DNA of 64,000 nucleotides from Serripes groenlandicus (Eukaryota > Mollusca > Bivalvia > Cardiida > Cardiidae). The stretch covers positions 1 through 64,000 of the forward strand of contig JASEVX010000085.1 in NCBI GenBank assembly GCA_031761405.1. Direction: 5' to 3'. The translations under genes and the position numbers were made by a program. The notes below the pieces were generated by a model that made no database searches, was not told the origin of the DNA, and worked only from the letters and a program-made list of their open reading frames with translations. How positions within the stretch are numbered: the first letter of the stretch is position 1; every line of letters begins with the position of its first letter. Of this stretch, positions 1 to 11,152 are shown one piece after another.

Positions 1-557
1 TCACTTTTGCCATCCTGTTTCCATCTCTTATTAGATAATAATACTTTGATTTAGAGAGATTTTCCAAATTTTTGCCCAGATGCTTTTTTTTAAGTTGTCT
101 GCAACAGACTTGTTGTATGTGGTAAAGGGTTCCTTACTCTTTTTTTCCTGTTTTATTCAAATATTTGAACATTTTAAATATTGAAGTTTGTATATTATAG
201 CCACAAGCAGTAGATCAAAGACAGTGTTGTCCTTCGAAGGCTCTGTAAATCTGATATTATTTTTTAGGGCTGCTTTAAAAACTATAAAGTATATTTTAGA
301 TACATAGTTAAATTTTTTGTCAAAATGAGCAATTTCTTTCTTCTTATTGCCACAATATTTTCAACTCTATAAATAATAAAATCATCAGTAATAGAAATAT
401 TCCCCATTTATGTTGAGATGATTTCAAATTTGTTGTATGTTGGAAAGGGTTAAATTGCTTCCCCTGCCTTTAATAAGGCTTCTGAGTGTCTATTACATTA
501 TTACAATTGTTCACTTTCCCTCATACAACAAACCTGCAGCAGACTACTTTGAAAACT
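1..557. other. decayed MITE debris
   Basis: Fragments such as TTGTATGTTGGAAAGGGTTA (430-450) and TCACTTTCCCTCATACAAC (about 510) are eroded tips of TTAA MITEs. No gene seen. Confidence 0.6.
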
Positions 558-787
558 TTAACCCTTTCCCTCATATAGACGCTTTCTGACGCCTCTGAAG
601 CAGACGGCTTTTTGAAAAAATAGTGACAAAAGAAGAAATTGCACAAAACGTGCAATGTCTCCTTTTGCCACAATGTTTTCCACTTTCTGTCAGAGGTTAT
701 CCATTCAATTATAGAGATTTTCTATTTTTTAACAAAATATGTCAAAGTCGTCTTGCTGCAGAATTGCCGTATGAGGGAAAACTTTAA
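558..787 (+). mobile_element. TTAA MITE copy
   Basis: 230 bp; the central hairpin is mutated on one side and the right tip is decayed to GAGGGAAAACTTTAA. Confidence 0.8.
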
Positions 788-2065
788 AGCAAAATATGGG
801 TAATCTCTATAAATCAAAGTATATATATTTATTTATAAGAGTTGAAAACATTGTGGCTTAGAAAGGAGAAATTGTTCATGATGAGCATTTTCTCTAATTA
901 CCACAATGTTTTCAAAGATTGTCAGCTACAGATGCGTCAAAATGCTGCTACAGATGCGTCAAAATGCTTCTGCTGGTTGGAAATGGTTTTAATTTTGTCT
1001 GTTATGGAGTAAAGGGTGAATTGAAATTTGTCATAAAAAGAAAGAAAAACGATTAATGAGATAGCCGAACAAATTCAGCTGTACATGATCAGGTCTGTAT
1101 TTTCATCCTTTATCCCGTCATTGCATACTTAGTTAAATGGTTTTGTATTTTCATAAAATATTACAAATAATCCACTGGAAATTTTTAAGTGGAAGCAGGG
1201 GACAATATTGTGTCCCTGATAGAAGTTACAGATGTAATAAATTTTTACCTAAGATTTAAACCTTTCCCACTTGCAGGTTCATTTGATGCATCTTCAGCAG
1301 ACTACTTTTACAACATTGTGGCATTAAAGGTGGAATTGGTCATATTATTATATTATACATATGCATATAGGATTTGACATGAGTTGTTATTTCATATAAA
1401 GTTTTATTAAACAAATTTCTTAGACGAGTTAAATAAAACTTTATGAAATGACAACGAATGTCAGATTCTATTGATCACATGACGAAACACAAAAAGAAAG
1501 TTGGGTTTTCGCGGTCAGAAAAAAGTCCCAACATGATTGTAATACGGTACTTAATCAACTGGTAACTAATCACAAAAAATATTTTTATGAGATTGTGGTC
1601 CCTTTACCTCGTCCATCTATCGTGACGTTTGTGTTTACACGTTCTCAGCCAATTTGTAAACATTCGCGGATGAATACAAAAATAGTGATTCGGTCATGTT
1701 ATATTACACATGTTACATATAAAGAAATACGTAATTAGATCGGATACAAGCATTAAAATTGTCATGTGATAAATGATATTATCATAGTTTTACCTAGATG
1801 TTTTCAAAGACGTCTGCTGTAGATGTGTTGTAATTGGGAAAGGATTAACAATTTAGGCACATTTGTAAGACCTGTCATGGCCAGCAATGTTCCGTTCATT
1901 TTGTCAAAACTGTTTGATCCTTGCCAAATTCTAGTTACCATGTTTATTTTTCACAAGAAAATCAAGAAAACCATAATTTGTTTTTGGTTTCCTGACATTT
2001 TCAGGCCGGGGAACAAGGAAATGTCAGTTAGGGGATAATTGATGATATTTTGTCCTAATGCTTAG
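788..2065. other. no gene; one eroded MITE and unique AT-rich sequence
   Basis: 840-1000 holds MITE core pieces with a doubled GCTACAGATGCGTCAAAATG. At 1380-1460 CATATAAAGTTTTATTAAAC and GTTAAATAAAACTTTATGAA form an inverted repeat. Otherwise unique. Confidence 0.5.
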
Positions 2066-2310
2066 GCTGAGTCCTCAGGGTAGCTCATTCGATAGTGACG
2101 GTAGTGACGTGGGCTGTCAATCCAGGGGTTGTGAGATCAAACCCCAGCTTTGCCAACATTCTTTGACAAGGGTCATTCGCCTTCCACCAATGAGCAAACA
2201 GTCTACTGGAATGCAGAATAGCAGCTGGTTGCTTGGAAAGTCTGGTGTTGAGTACTGGTGTATGAAACCCAGGAAACACATGAATAGGTGAACAGGGTGC
2301 CATTATATGA
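2066..2310 (+). mobile_element. tRNA-headed SINE
   Basis: The head has an A-box-like TAGCTCATTCGATAG and a B-box-like GTTGTGAGATCAAACCCC. The body carries CACCAATGAGCAAACAG, TGAGTACTGGTGT and CCAGGAAACACATGAATAGG, shared with 7955 and 49645. Confidence 0.75.
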
Positions 2311-2455
2311 ATGATATTTTTTTGAAAACTTTAAAAATCAGTAATCAATCAAACCTTTAAATGCGAGTAAAAATTGAAATAATTATTTCAGAAAGTATTT
2401 GGTGTTTCCCTTAGAAGGTTCTTTATTATTACAAAATATTATGTCCCATCTTTTT

Positions 2456-3523
2456 AGATCACCTAGAGCCAAAGGCTCAAGGTGAGCTATTCTGATCACT
2501 TTTTGTCCGTCGTTAACTTTTAGATTTAAACATCATCTCCTCCTAAACCACAGGACCAATTTCATTCAAACTTCAAAGGAATGTCCCTTTGGTGGTCCTC
2601 TTTCAAAATTGTTCAAAGATTTAAATTCCATTGAGAACTTTGGTTGCTGCGGCATCAGAAAGGGGGCAAAATGTCCAAACTTTAAAAACCTTCTCTGAAT
2701 CTGCATGTAAGATTCCAATATAGTTTGGTAGAAATGTTCCTTGGGTGTCCGTCTACAAAGATTGTTCAAGGCATATTGATTGGTTGAAAAACATGGCAGT
2801 CAGGAGTCATAAGAAAAGGGGCAAAATGACAAAATTTGGAAATTCCATTTTTTTTAAATTCCTTGTCTGATTTTAAGAAAATTGAATAGGAATCTTACCT
2901 CAGTGATCCTCTACTTAATTTGTTCAAGCCTTGATTGGTTACAAAATCATAGCAACCTCGCATATTCACAAAAGGGGTAAATTGAACTATTAGCTACAAA
3001 TGACAACTCCTACCATTCCACTCCACCAATTTCAACGTAACTTCACAGGAATGGTCTTTTGATGGTCCTCTTTCAAAATTGTTCAAAGACTTACATTCTG
3101 TGAAGAACTTTTGTTGCTGCAGCATCAGAAATTAAGAAAATACCCAAACTTTTAAAACCTCCATCTCCATAATCTGTTTGTCAGATTCCAAGATAATTTG
3201 GCAGAAATGTTCTTTGAGTGTCGACTCTCTACGAAAACTGTTCAAGACATATTGATTTCGTTGACAAACAGGGCAGCAAAGCGGCATCAGGAAAGGTTCA
3301 AAATAACAAAACTTTATAATTCCATTCTTATTAAAGTTCTTGTTAGATTTCAAGATACAAATGGCTTTAACTGATAAACTATTTCTTTAACTGAGTGTCC
3401 ACTCTATCCTTGCAGTTTCATTTGAACTCCTGATCAAATTTTCACAGATATTTGCATTTAAATATTTGCTTCTAATTTACTATCATTCAGGTAATCGATT
3501 TAGGGCCATCTTGGCCCTCTTGT
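2456..3523 (+). mobile_element. Helentron-like family A, ~1.07 kb
   Basis: Begins TTTTTAGATCACC with a 5' hairpin (GAGCCAAAGGCTC) and ends GGGCCATCTTGGCCC TCTTGTTT. The core is a tandem 'cctttggtggtcctctttcaaaattgttcaaag' monomer. Diverged: the 3' inner repeat reads GGTAATCGA. Confidence 0.7.
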
Positions 3524-4078
3524 TTAGTAATTGTCATGTTCTTTCATTTTTCGCCATCTGCCATAGAGGCATTTCACATTCTCTATAAGAGGGAATGGGT
3601 TAGTGTCACACTGAATGACAAAGTAATTCAACTCATTCATGCACATTTGTAATTAATCCTTTTTCACCTGTATTTTGACCCTTCAGCAGCCAGACAAATT
3701 TTGAAATATTGTGGCTACAGAAAAAAATCGATCATTAAATTGAGCATTTTTTCCATTTGCCACAATCTTACAACTCTAATCAAGAATGAAACTAGCTTTT
3801 TCTAGATGTTTTTAAATTTTCTGTTGCAGATTTGATGTAAAAGTTTTATAAATACAGGACAATTCTTATCAGTAACGCTGGGTTATCTTTCCTTGCCCTA
3901 AATTCTTTCATACAGACGCCTTTTGAGGCTACCGCAGCAGACACAATTTAAAGACATTGCAAAAAAATTATTCATTACCTGAAAGGCTGATATATATATA
4001 TTAGTACACTTTGTGCATTGAAAGCATATGGCGAAAAAAGAATTTAAAATTCTCTGCAATACTGCAGTATAACAGGGA
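3524..4078. other. eroded MITE pieces
   Basis: CTTTCATACAGACGCC (about 3910) and GACAACTC-like pieces of older MITE copies. No gene seen. Confidence 0.5.
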
Positions 4079-4098
4079 ATTTTTATGTCAAAAATACA

Positions 4099-4253
4099 TT
4101 ACCAGTCATTTAATACCTGATATATAATCTCAACACCGTTAATTCATCCAGAAAAGAAGCTCGCGCAGCCATGCATAGCCCTCACTCGTGTGTGATACAC
4201 ACGGCCGCCGGTAATACCGGCGCACGGGCCATGTGACCCCCACTTTTAATTTC
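4099..4253 (+). repeat. DIRS left inverted terminal repeat
   Basis: 155 bp, apparently identical to the reverse complement of 10288-10442. It contains an internal GC-rich hairpin around GGCCGCCGGTAATACCGGCG. Outside it, 4079-4098 is unique to the left end and is copied only in the ICR. Confidence 0.88.
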
Positions 4254-4880
4254 TGGACACACCAACTGACAGCTAAGAATTTATTTCATTTTTATATTTT
4301 ATTTCTTGGTCTGTTTAAGGCATTCGCCTTAAACAAGTTATTTTCATTCAGTTATTCAACTACATTAACAACCTAACAACATAATTGTGTAAATTACTAA
4401 TTGTAATTAAGTTGTTTTTTGTGAACACAACTAACTGAGAAGTCACGGGTGGGTTACCCCACCCACTATTTCAGTTACGTATCGGGTGCGGTAATGGCCA
4501 TTCATTCTTTCAACGAAGTTATAGTTACACCGACCCTATTAGCGATAATATATTATTATCGCCTTGTATTACATTATGTATATTAATTAAACATGAACAA
4601 TTTTGGAAAATATTTGTAAAATCTTTTTCATTGAAATACGTTCCGTGATCAACGGGTATAGTAGAAAATAAAAAATAGAAAAAAATTATATTTTTTGTTG
4701 AATCGTATAAATTGTTTTGTTTCATATATATTCTATGTCACATAGTGGTGATCAGAGGCGTGGCTCATAACGGCTGTATGAGACACGCGTCTGTCCTGTT
4801 TTGCGTTCACTAAGTACACACAGGATTCACCCTGTGAGTACTTCTCTTCCTGGCCTGCTTCCATTTGGAAACAGTCTGGG

Positions 4881-6168
4881 TTGAGGAGGACTCACAAAAG
4901 CTGGAAGAGTAAGAAGACCCCTAAAAAGGTTTCTCTTAGCTCTACGAGTGAAGCGGAGTTTGAGGGGTTCTCCCAACAATCAGACTCCGCGGCTGTGTTG
5001 AGTGAGCAGAAGGTCAGAGCTGTTCCTTCTTCACTCCGCACAACCGCTCAGAGGTCCAGATTAGGAGGTGTAATCAGCTAATTTCCCCACAAATTCCCTC
5101 TTAGGAAACAAACCCTATGCTGTGGGTTCTCAATACCCACAGCATAGGGTAAGAGGGTCAAATGAGGATTTTAGACATGCATACGCCCCTTATCTGGAGC
5201 TCTGACCGCTCCCCCTCAGCTTCGGCTGGTCCTTCGCGGGACATGGAGGAGCGGATGGCAGCGGCTGATGTCTGTTATTCCGTCGGGAAACAAAGGCCTT
5301 CGGGCCAGAAACCGTACGGACACAGTGATGGTTGGCCTCAAGAGTGAGCAACCGTCTGCTGAACGACATTATCTGACGCCAGGTGTTGGGGCTGACCCTT
5401 CGGGAGACGCCATGGGTCAATCAAAGGGAAACCTCACTGATTGGCCACCTCTAACACCACACTCTGCAGTAAGCAGTCTTCGGACGCTTACAGAGTGCCA
5501 AATTATAATGTCTGCGGACAGAATTCTTTGGAGACCGGTGATAGAGCAGCTTCACAACTGCCTATCATTAGTCAACCGGGTAATGCTTGCGAGCAAAACC
5601 TATATGACTCCGGGTAACCGGGTACCGGGCAACCAGTCAGTCATTTCGCCTAGGCGCGACCAGTCACCGGGCAAATCCGGCAGTCATTTAGCGATGACGC
5701 GACCGGTCAGTCATTAAGCCATGACGCGACCGGGCAAATTATCAGTCAGTTTAACATGACGCGACCGGGCAGTGGGCAGTCAAGGTAACGAGCAGTCGTT
5801 AAGCTAGTACCACTCGTTCTTCGCACAACCGGTCTATACGGATATTCAAAACACTGGTCATTACGCACCAGGCTCAGATATCCAACCGTCTAACATCGGT
5901 TATAAGGAGTACAGGACAGATAAATCTTTCCTTTCTCCAAGGGGAATAGTGTTCTTCTGTAGGGATTACACTCCTCAAAAGAATGAGAATAGAAGAGTAC
6001 GGATATTCAAAACACTGGTCATTACGCACAAGGCCCAGATATCCAGTTATAGATAGTACAGGACAGAGAAATGTTTCCGTGTCTCCAAGTGGAACATGGT
6101 ACTTCTCTAGAGATTACACTCCTTCCCCGATACAAAGCTCCGTTTCAAAAGATGTAACGGATCGGTGA
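4881..6168 (+). pseudogene. broken gag-like region of the DIRS element
   Basis: Open stretches at 4881-5081, 5268-5717 and 5983-6168 lie in different frames. The first is basic and Ser-rich (KSKKTPKKVSLSSTSEAEF). The second holds repeats built on a 'cagtcatt...atgacgcgaccgg' unit at 5600-5780. The third shares with 5830-5990 an imperfect direct repeat of about 155 bp starting GGATATTCAAAACACTGG. Gag is inferred from position and low complexity only; there is no diagnostic motif. The frames do not join, so the region looks non-functional. Confidence 0.4.
5085..5210 (+). repeat. short hairpin module inside the DIRS element
   Basis: Contains a perfect 16-bp inverted repeat, 5112-5127 (ACCCTATGCTGTGGGT) against 5135-5150, 7-base loop. 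The same module, from CCCCACAA to GAGCTC, recurs at about 48090-48225 (+) and 16118-16263 (-) outside DIRS sequence. Confidence 0.7.
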
Positions 6169-6410
6169 TAGGCGGGTTAACCAAGCCTACCGGGATCAGC
6201 AATACCCACCTGATGGGAATTCACTGTTCCCGGAAGGACACCTTTCGAAGAGGCAGTCCTTAGAAGGCAAACCCCCGATCGGAATAACTCAGGTTTTCCG
6301 TGAAAGGGAGGTCGAGACCGTCCCATACGGTTAGTTCGGCGCCGACGATCGATCCAGTGCGACCTCTCTCTACTGCGGAGAGAGGAGGTTCATATCACAC
6401 GATCGACACC

Positions 6411-6638
6411 TTAACCCTTTCCCTCATATAGACGCTTTCTGACGCCTCTGCAGCAGACAGCTTTTTGAAAACAGTGACAAAAGAAGAAATTGCACAAAAC
6501 GTGCAATTTCTCCTTTTGCCACTATGTTTTCCACTTCAAGTCATTGGTTATCCATTCAATTATAGAGATTTTCCATTTTTTGACAAAATATGTTTAAAGT
6601 CGTCTGCTGCAAATTAGATGTATGTGGGAAAGGGTTAA
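6411..6638 (+). mobile_element. TTAA MITE inside the DIRS element
   Basis: Both TTAA present; the right arm reads AGATGTATGTGGGAAAGGG, intermediate with the CCCACATAC subtype. Its removal leaves CGACACCTTAACACAAC. Confidence 0.88.
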
Positions 6639-6788
6639 CACAACAATAAAGTACACCAAGATTGAATATTATTTTCAATCCTTTCTCTTACTTTTATAAG
6701 ACTGTTGTGTCTTTCAGTTGAAAGACGGATTAGAGTCAAGCATCGTAGGGCTCGACACTCTCCCACCTCCTCGTCTGACGGGCGGGGG

Positions 6789-6789
<1 letters not shown>

Positions 6790-6819
<30 letters not shown>
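6790..6819 (+). repeat. 30-nt poly-G run
   Basis: Thirty consecutive G after GGCGGGGGCG. It can form a G-quadruplex and is a likely site of length error in assembly. Confidence 0.95.
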
Positions 6820-6823
<4 letters not shown>

Positions 6824-7954
6824 CCCCTTCAGATTACGAGCCGGCTGTAGAGCGTTGACCTCTACAGCAGAACATTAAGGAAGTACTTAGGGTGGTGCCT
6901 AATACGTTATGCCCGAAGGTTGACGCTTAAACGTCGTTTAAACCTATAATGATTTCGAGCAAAACCTACACTCTGCAGTACAGCAGTCTTCGGACTGCTA
7001 CAGAGTGCCAAGTTATAATGTCTGAAGTTTTTGGAGACTAGTGATAGAGCAGCCTCACATCAGCCTATCATTAGTCAACCGGTCAGTAATGGTCAGAGGG
7101 AGCTACCATTACTGAACGTTCCCAGAGCTGGGTAACGAGCAGTCGTTAAGTCAAGTTGACTCCAACCGTTTTGTCAATATTATGACATAAGCATTGGACA
7201 ACCGGGTGTTTTCGAACACAGCCAAGTGAAAATCTCCTTCGCAGAGTTGTCGTTCCTTACACTCATATGAATGTAATGAGTCGATAGTGCTAGAGAATGA
7301 GTCAAATGCCTACCGAGTACTCAATTAATCACTGGGCATAAACGGTTGTCGCGTGAACGTTCACAGGGCAGTCAAACTCTTAACTGGGCATAAACGGTTA
7401 CCGGGCAAACGGTCACCGTGAAAACAAAAAATTCAACTATGAATTCTTCGGAATTCAACAGTATTCCAATTGACAAATGTCCTCGGACACAGTCATTTGG
7501 AGATCGGGCAATGTCTTTAGACATAGCCAGTAAGGCACCGGTCAAACGGGTAATGTCTTAGGACATAACCTTTCGGCAGTCAATCGGGCAGTATGCTGAG
7601 ACATAGCCGATTAAACAGTCGGCCATCGGGTATGGGGAGTACCGGTCAAATAGTTATGTCGGTCCCCAGGGAGGAGAGAGTGCGTCTCTAGGGACTACAC
7701 TCCTCCCAAGTAATACCCATCGTACCAATTGTTGGGACGAGTCGATGTCCGACGGTATTACATGGGAGAGATTCAGTTGATTTCATAAATCAATCCCCTA
7801 TGCTGGCCTACCGGGATCAACCGTTCCCAGAGGATAGTCACTCTGTGAACTCTCTCATACGTGAGCTCGGACCGAAGGTTGATTCCATGCGATCTCATTC
7901 TTCTTCGGAAAAGGGATAAATTCCTCGATCATGACTCCTTCATAGGATTCCTCC

Positions 7955-8109
7955 CACCAATGGGCTAAGTTTTGTGGAAAAGTAGCCAGTTGCTTGGGAA
8001 GATTGTTGTGTGGAGTACTGGTGTGAGAAAACCAGGAAATACATGAGTAGGTGAATTGGCCGCCGTGATATAACTGAGAAATTGTTAAAACGGCGTTAAA
8101 CCACAATCA
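7955..8109 (+). mobile_element. 3' part of a tRNA-related SINE inside the DIRS element
   Basis: From CCACCAATGGGCTAAG to CGGCGTTAAACCACAATC it matches the body of the SINEs at 2066 and 49645. The tRNA-like head is missing. Confidence 0.7.
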
Positions 8110-8597
8110 ATCGATCATAGGATTCCTCCATGTCGAATCGGACACTGACATTCCGGTCCAGAACCGGCTTTAGTCAATCCGCACGTCGTCGGGTAAAACC
8201 CACGACCCCGTCTTGTCTGACGAATAAGAGACATATCGTGTTCAGTGCTCCATCAGATGATTTACAATTTAGAGCTGGACTCTAAATAAACTATCATTAG
8301 TGGGAAGTTACTGCATTCACTGCGTCCATAGGCGCATTTCGGCGTATGCGGCAACATTGTTCACAGGGACAGAACGTACAGTGACTTCTGCAAAGGCATT
8401 CTTAGAAGCCCAACCTGTGAAGACACAAGGGACAGGCTAAGTTCGAGCCTAGCTTTCTGCTTCCGCTGGCCCTGCCTTATCAAAGCCCCGTACGGGAGCA
8501 AAGTTGGCATACAACCAAGTAGAGCACTGTCCCTAATCCGCGGCTATAGGGAAGCGCTCCTCTCTATTAAACTAACAGGAATGCCATGGAGTGGGTA

Positions 8598-9023
8598 TCA
8601 ACCTTCCATTCGGTGGTTTCTACAACCGTCTTTCGTCTGGTTCCGGTGAAGACCGGAATAAGACTTATCGACTCAGATTGCGTCTAGTACGGTCGATTAA
8701 TAAAATGGAATGTTCCGTTTTATCAAGAACGCAATCCGGAACAGCTGTCTGAGCGATTCTTAGACCAAACAGACACCTGTTACCACGTACCGGTTGCTTT
8801 TTCATCGAGGAATGACCGTCGATTCTTTGTAAACGGGGAAGTGTTCCTTTCAAACACTTCACTTCGATTACCTGCGTTTAGAATTAATTCCCAAAACGGG
8901 CAAGTCGGATCTATTCCCCTCAAGAGACTCGTTGTAGGACGTTTCTCGTTGAGCTGGCCCTTCGGACAGACTCGATTCGCTATAAGAGAATCCGATTACC
9001 ATGTCCTGGATAAGGATCAGTAA
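8598..9023 (+). pseudogene. reverse transcriptase fragment of the DIRS element
   Basis: One frame reads through 8598-9023 with a single TAG at 8685. It contains RLVPVKTGIRLIDSD, like the 'VPKK-G--RLI-D' block of retroelement palm domains. About 25 residues later comes LDQTDTCYHVPV, matching motif A (L-D-x-x-D-A-Y-x-H-V-P) with the catalytic Asp at codon 8772-8774. RRFFVNGEVF then corresponds to 'RF-F-G--Y'. Upstream, GYREALLSIKLTG is in another frame, so there is at least one frameshift. No YADD-type motif is visible downstream. Divergent and dead as read. Confidence 0.6.
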
Positions 9024-9448
9024 TTAAGGGAAACGGTCCGATACATGCTTCATACTACACCCGAATTGTTTACAGTTCGGGGCAGTGTGTTAAATACTCA
9101 TTACAGTACAGGGCTTAACTGACTAGGACATGTACATGATCAATAGAGTAGACAGTAGTCCTTCGATTGGCAATAATTATTACTCCCTGAATTGCCCCCA
9201 TAATTCAAATGAGTCAACTTCCGGTGTCGTTATTCCTTCCTGACAATGACTTTAGAAACACAGTATTGGCCCAGAGATCGTAGTTCAACGTTCTTCTGGC
9301 CTGCCTATCGACATAACCGTTACATCTTCATTAGAAGTAGACAGTTCTTACCGATTGGTGGTTTTTTAAGGTACGTCAATCAGTAATTTATGCTTACATT
9401 TGTTGCCGACCTCTCGCATTCAAGATTTGGCGATGAACACAACAATTA

Positions 9449-9679
9449 TTGTTCGATGCTCCAATGCGCTTAACTTCAAAGTTCAGATCCATTTCTCTCC
9501 AAACTTTTACGTTCTTCGGAAGCGGCCGCTGCTTAAGTTATAAACTGAGACTTAAATTCGTCTTGCTTGGCGAACACTATCAGGGAAGTGAGTTCTTTGC
9601 TTTCAGTAAAAACGAATTTCATCAGGTTTTACAGCCGTATGGTTATTCAACCGTTCTTATAAACCTGTATTCCTACTGA
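9449..9679 (+). pseudogene. possible tyrosine recombinase fragment of the DIRS element
   Basis: An open stretch in the place where DIRS elements carry their recombinase. EFFAFSKNEFHQVLQPYGYS loosely recalls the 'PLF-F-----L-R--F---L' segment before the HxxR box. The HxxR and Tyr motifs are not readable afterwards, and the sequence soon meets stops. Tentative. Confidence 0.25.
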
Positions 9680-10131
9680 GACCAAGTTGCCTTTGGTGCT
9701 TCCTAACCCATCACATTTCACAACCTTTCTGTGAACTGTGTTCCCTTAGATATAACCTGATCTTGTACCCTGTCAAGGGTCTTAAGTTCTATATAAAACA
9801 TTCGAGGGCTGTAAGAGCCACAGTAGGGGTTATTCAACCTCAGGTAGGAGAAGGATATGTCAGCAGCGTATTCAAACACTGGATATCCTATTCCTTTAAT
9901 TAGTAATAAGATCCTTCTGATAAAGTCTTAAAACGTTTCAATCAGAAATTATTCCTCTCTGGACACACAAGTGGACTCTCAGCGAGTACTTACCTAATTA
10001 ATACACAAATTACTAAATACATGAACAGTTGTGTTTATATTTAGTAGTACCGTAGGTACTCTTACCAAGTGCTACGATTTCTCGGGACCGGCATTGTGTT
10101 GGACGATCCTCCCGACCGATGCTGCAAAGTC

Positions 10132-10227
10132 ATCAGGTATTAAATGACTGGTAATGTATTTTTGACATAAAAATGAAGTTTTTTAAAGTAAAACATATTT
10201 TTATTAGAAAATACTTACCAGTCATTT
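10132..10227 (+). repeat. DIRS internal complementary region (ICR)
   Basis: 96 bases reading, in order, the complement of the left end (TGACTGGTAATGTATTTTTG) and the complement of the right end (AAACATATTTTTATTAGAAA). In the DIRS model it templates joining of the two ends during cDNA circularisation. Confidence 0.88.
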
Positions 10228-10287
10228 CAGATTCCCGCCTCCCAACCCCGCGTCGTCACCCAACACTAAACGCTGCAAGTTAACGGT

Positions 10288-10442
10288 GAAATTAAAAGTG
10301 GGGGTCACATGGCCCGTGCGCCGGTATTACCGGCGGCCGTGTGTATCACACACGAGTGAGGGCTATGCATGGCTGCGCGAGCTTCTTTTCTGGATGAATT
10401 AACGGTGTTGAGATTATATATCAGGTATTAAATGACTGGTAA
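10288..10442 (-). repeat. DIRS right inverted terminal repeat
   Basis: Mirror of 4099-4253 with no difference seen by eye. A 42-base extension (10443-10484), absent from the left end, is copied in the ICR, as in other DIRS elements where the right repeat is longer. Confidence 0.88.
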
Positions 10443-10596
10443 GTATTTTCTAATAAAAATATGTTTTACTTTAAAAAACTTCATATTAGTATACAGATAC
10501 CCTTAGCAATCATTTTGTCCATGTACATGCTAGCCAGGCTAGTTTAAAAGAGAAGATTGCATGCATGCTTGCTTTTATAATTGTGAAATGTCTCTG

Positions 10597-10826
10597 TTAA
10601 CCCTTTCCCTCATACGACAATTTTGCAGCAGACGTCTTTGAACATATTTTGTAAAAAAATAGAAAATCTCTATAATTTAATGGATAACCTATGACTAAAA
10701 GTGGAAAACATTGTGTCAAAAGGAGAAATTGCTTGTTTTGAGCAATTTCTTCTTTTGTCACTATGTTTTCAAAAAGCAGTCTGCTGCAGAGGCATCAGAA
10801 AGTGTCTATATAAGGGAAAGGGTTAA
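10597..10826 (-). mobile_element. TTAA MITE copy
   Basis: 230 bp, both TTAA; starts 112 bases outside the DIRS right end. Confidence 0.88.
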
Positions 10827-10918
10827 CTTCTGTCACAATATTTTCCATACAACAGGACTGGTGTTTGTTTGTGATTTAGTAAGGATAGGAGAGATATTTA
10901 GGTCTCTGGTAAGGTAAA

Positions 10919-11152
10919 TTAACCCTTTCCCTCATACGACAATTCTGCAGCAGACAACTTTGAACATATTTTGTCAAAATATAGAAAATCTCTATAATTG
11001 AATTGATAACCTATCACTAAAAGTGGAAAACATTATGGCAAAAGGAGAAATTGCTCGTTTTGAGCAATTTCTTCTTTTGTCACTTATAATGTTTTCAAAA
11101 AGCTGTCTGCTGCAAAGGCGTCAGAAAGTGTCTATATGAGGGAAAGGATTAA
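10919..11152 (-). mobile_element. TTAA MITE copy
   Basis: 234 bp, both TTAA, right tip GGAAAGGATTAA; followed at once by another decayed copy (CCTTTACCACAAACAGACGC) reaching about 11345. Confidence 0.87.

Larger units (their letters stand above)
4079..10484 (+). mobile_element. DIRS-type retrotransposon with inverted repeats and ICR
   Basis: The outer limits are set by the internal complementary region at 10132-10227. Its first half is the reverse complement of the left end from about 4079; its second half is the reverse complement of the right end up to 10484. This circular-junction mirror is the hallmark of DIRS elements. The ICR sits just before the right repeat, so the element reads left to right. 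Expected order is gag, reverse transcriptase/RNase H, methyltransferase, tyrosine recombinase. Only fragments are readable, with many stops and frameshifts. Nested within are a MITE (6411-6638), a SINE piece (about 7955-8109) and a G run. Confidence 0.85.

Noticed and set aside
5190..5420. Minus-strand 76-codon frame in the DIRS element
   Set aside because: ICR position sets the element on the plus strand, and the frame lies opposite gag-like sequence.
10711..10917. Recurring 60-90 residue ORFs with KEKL---NFFFCHYVF and SAAEASESVYMRERV (also 20258, 32124, 43798, 57316)
   Set aside because: They are translations of the TTAA MITE in one frame. The similarity comes from the noncoding repeat; frames open and close with each copy and run into random flank.
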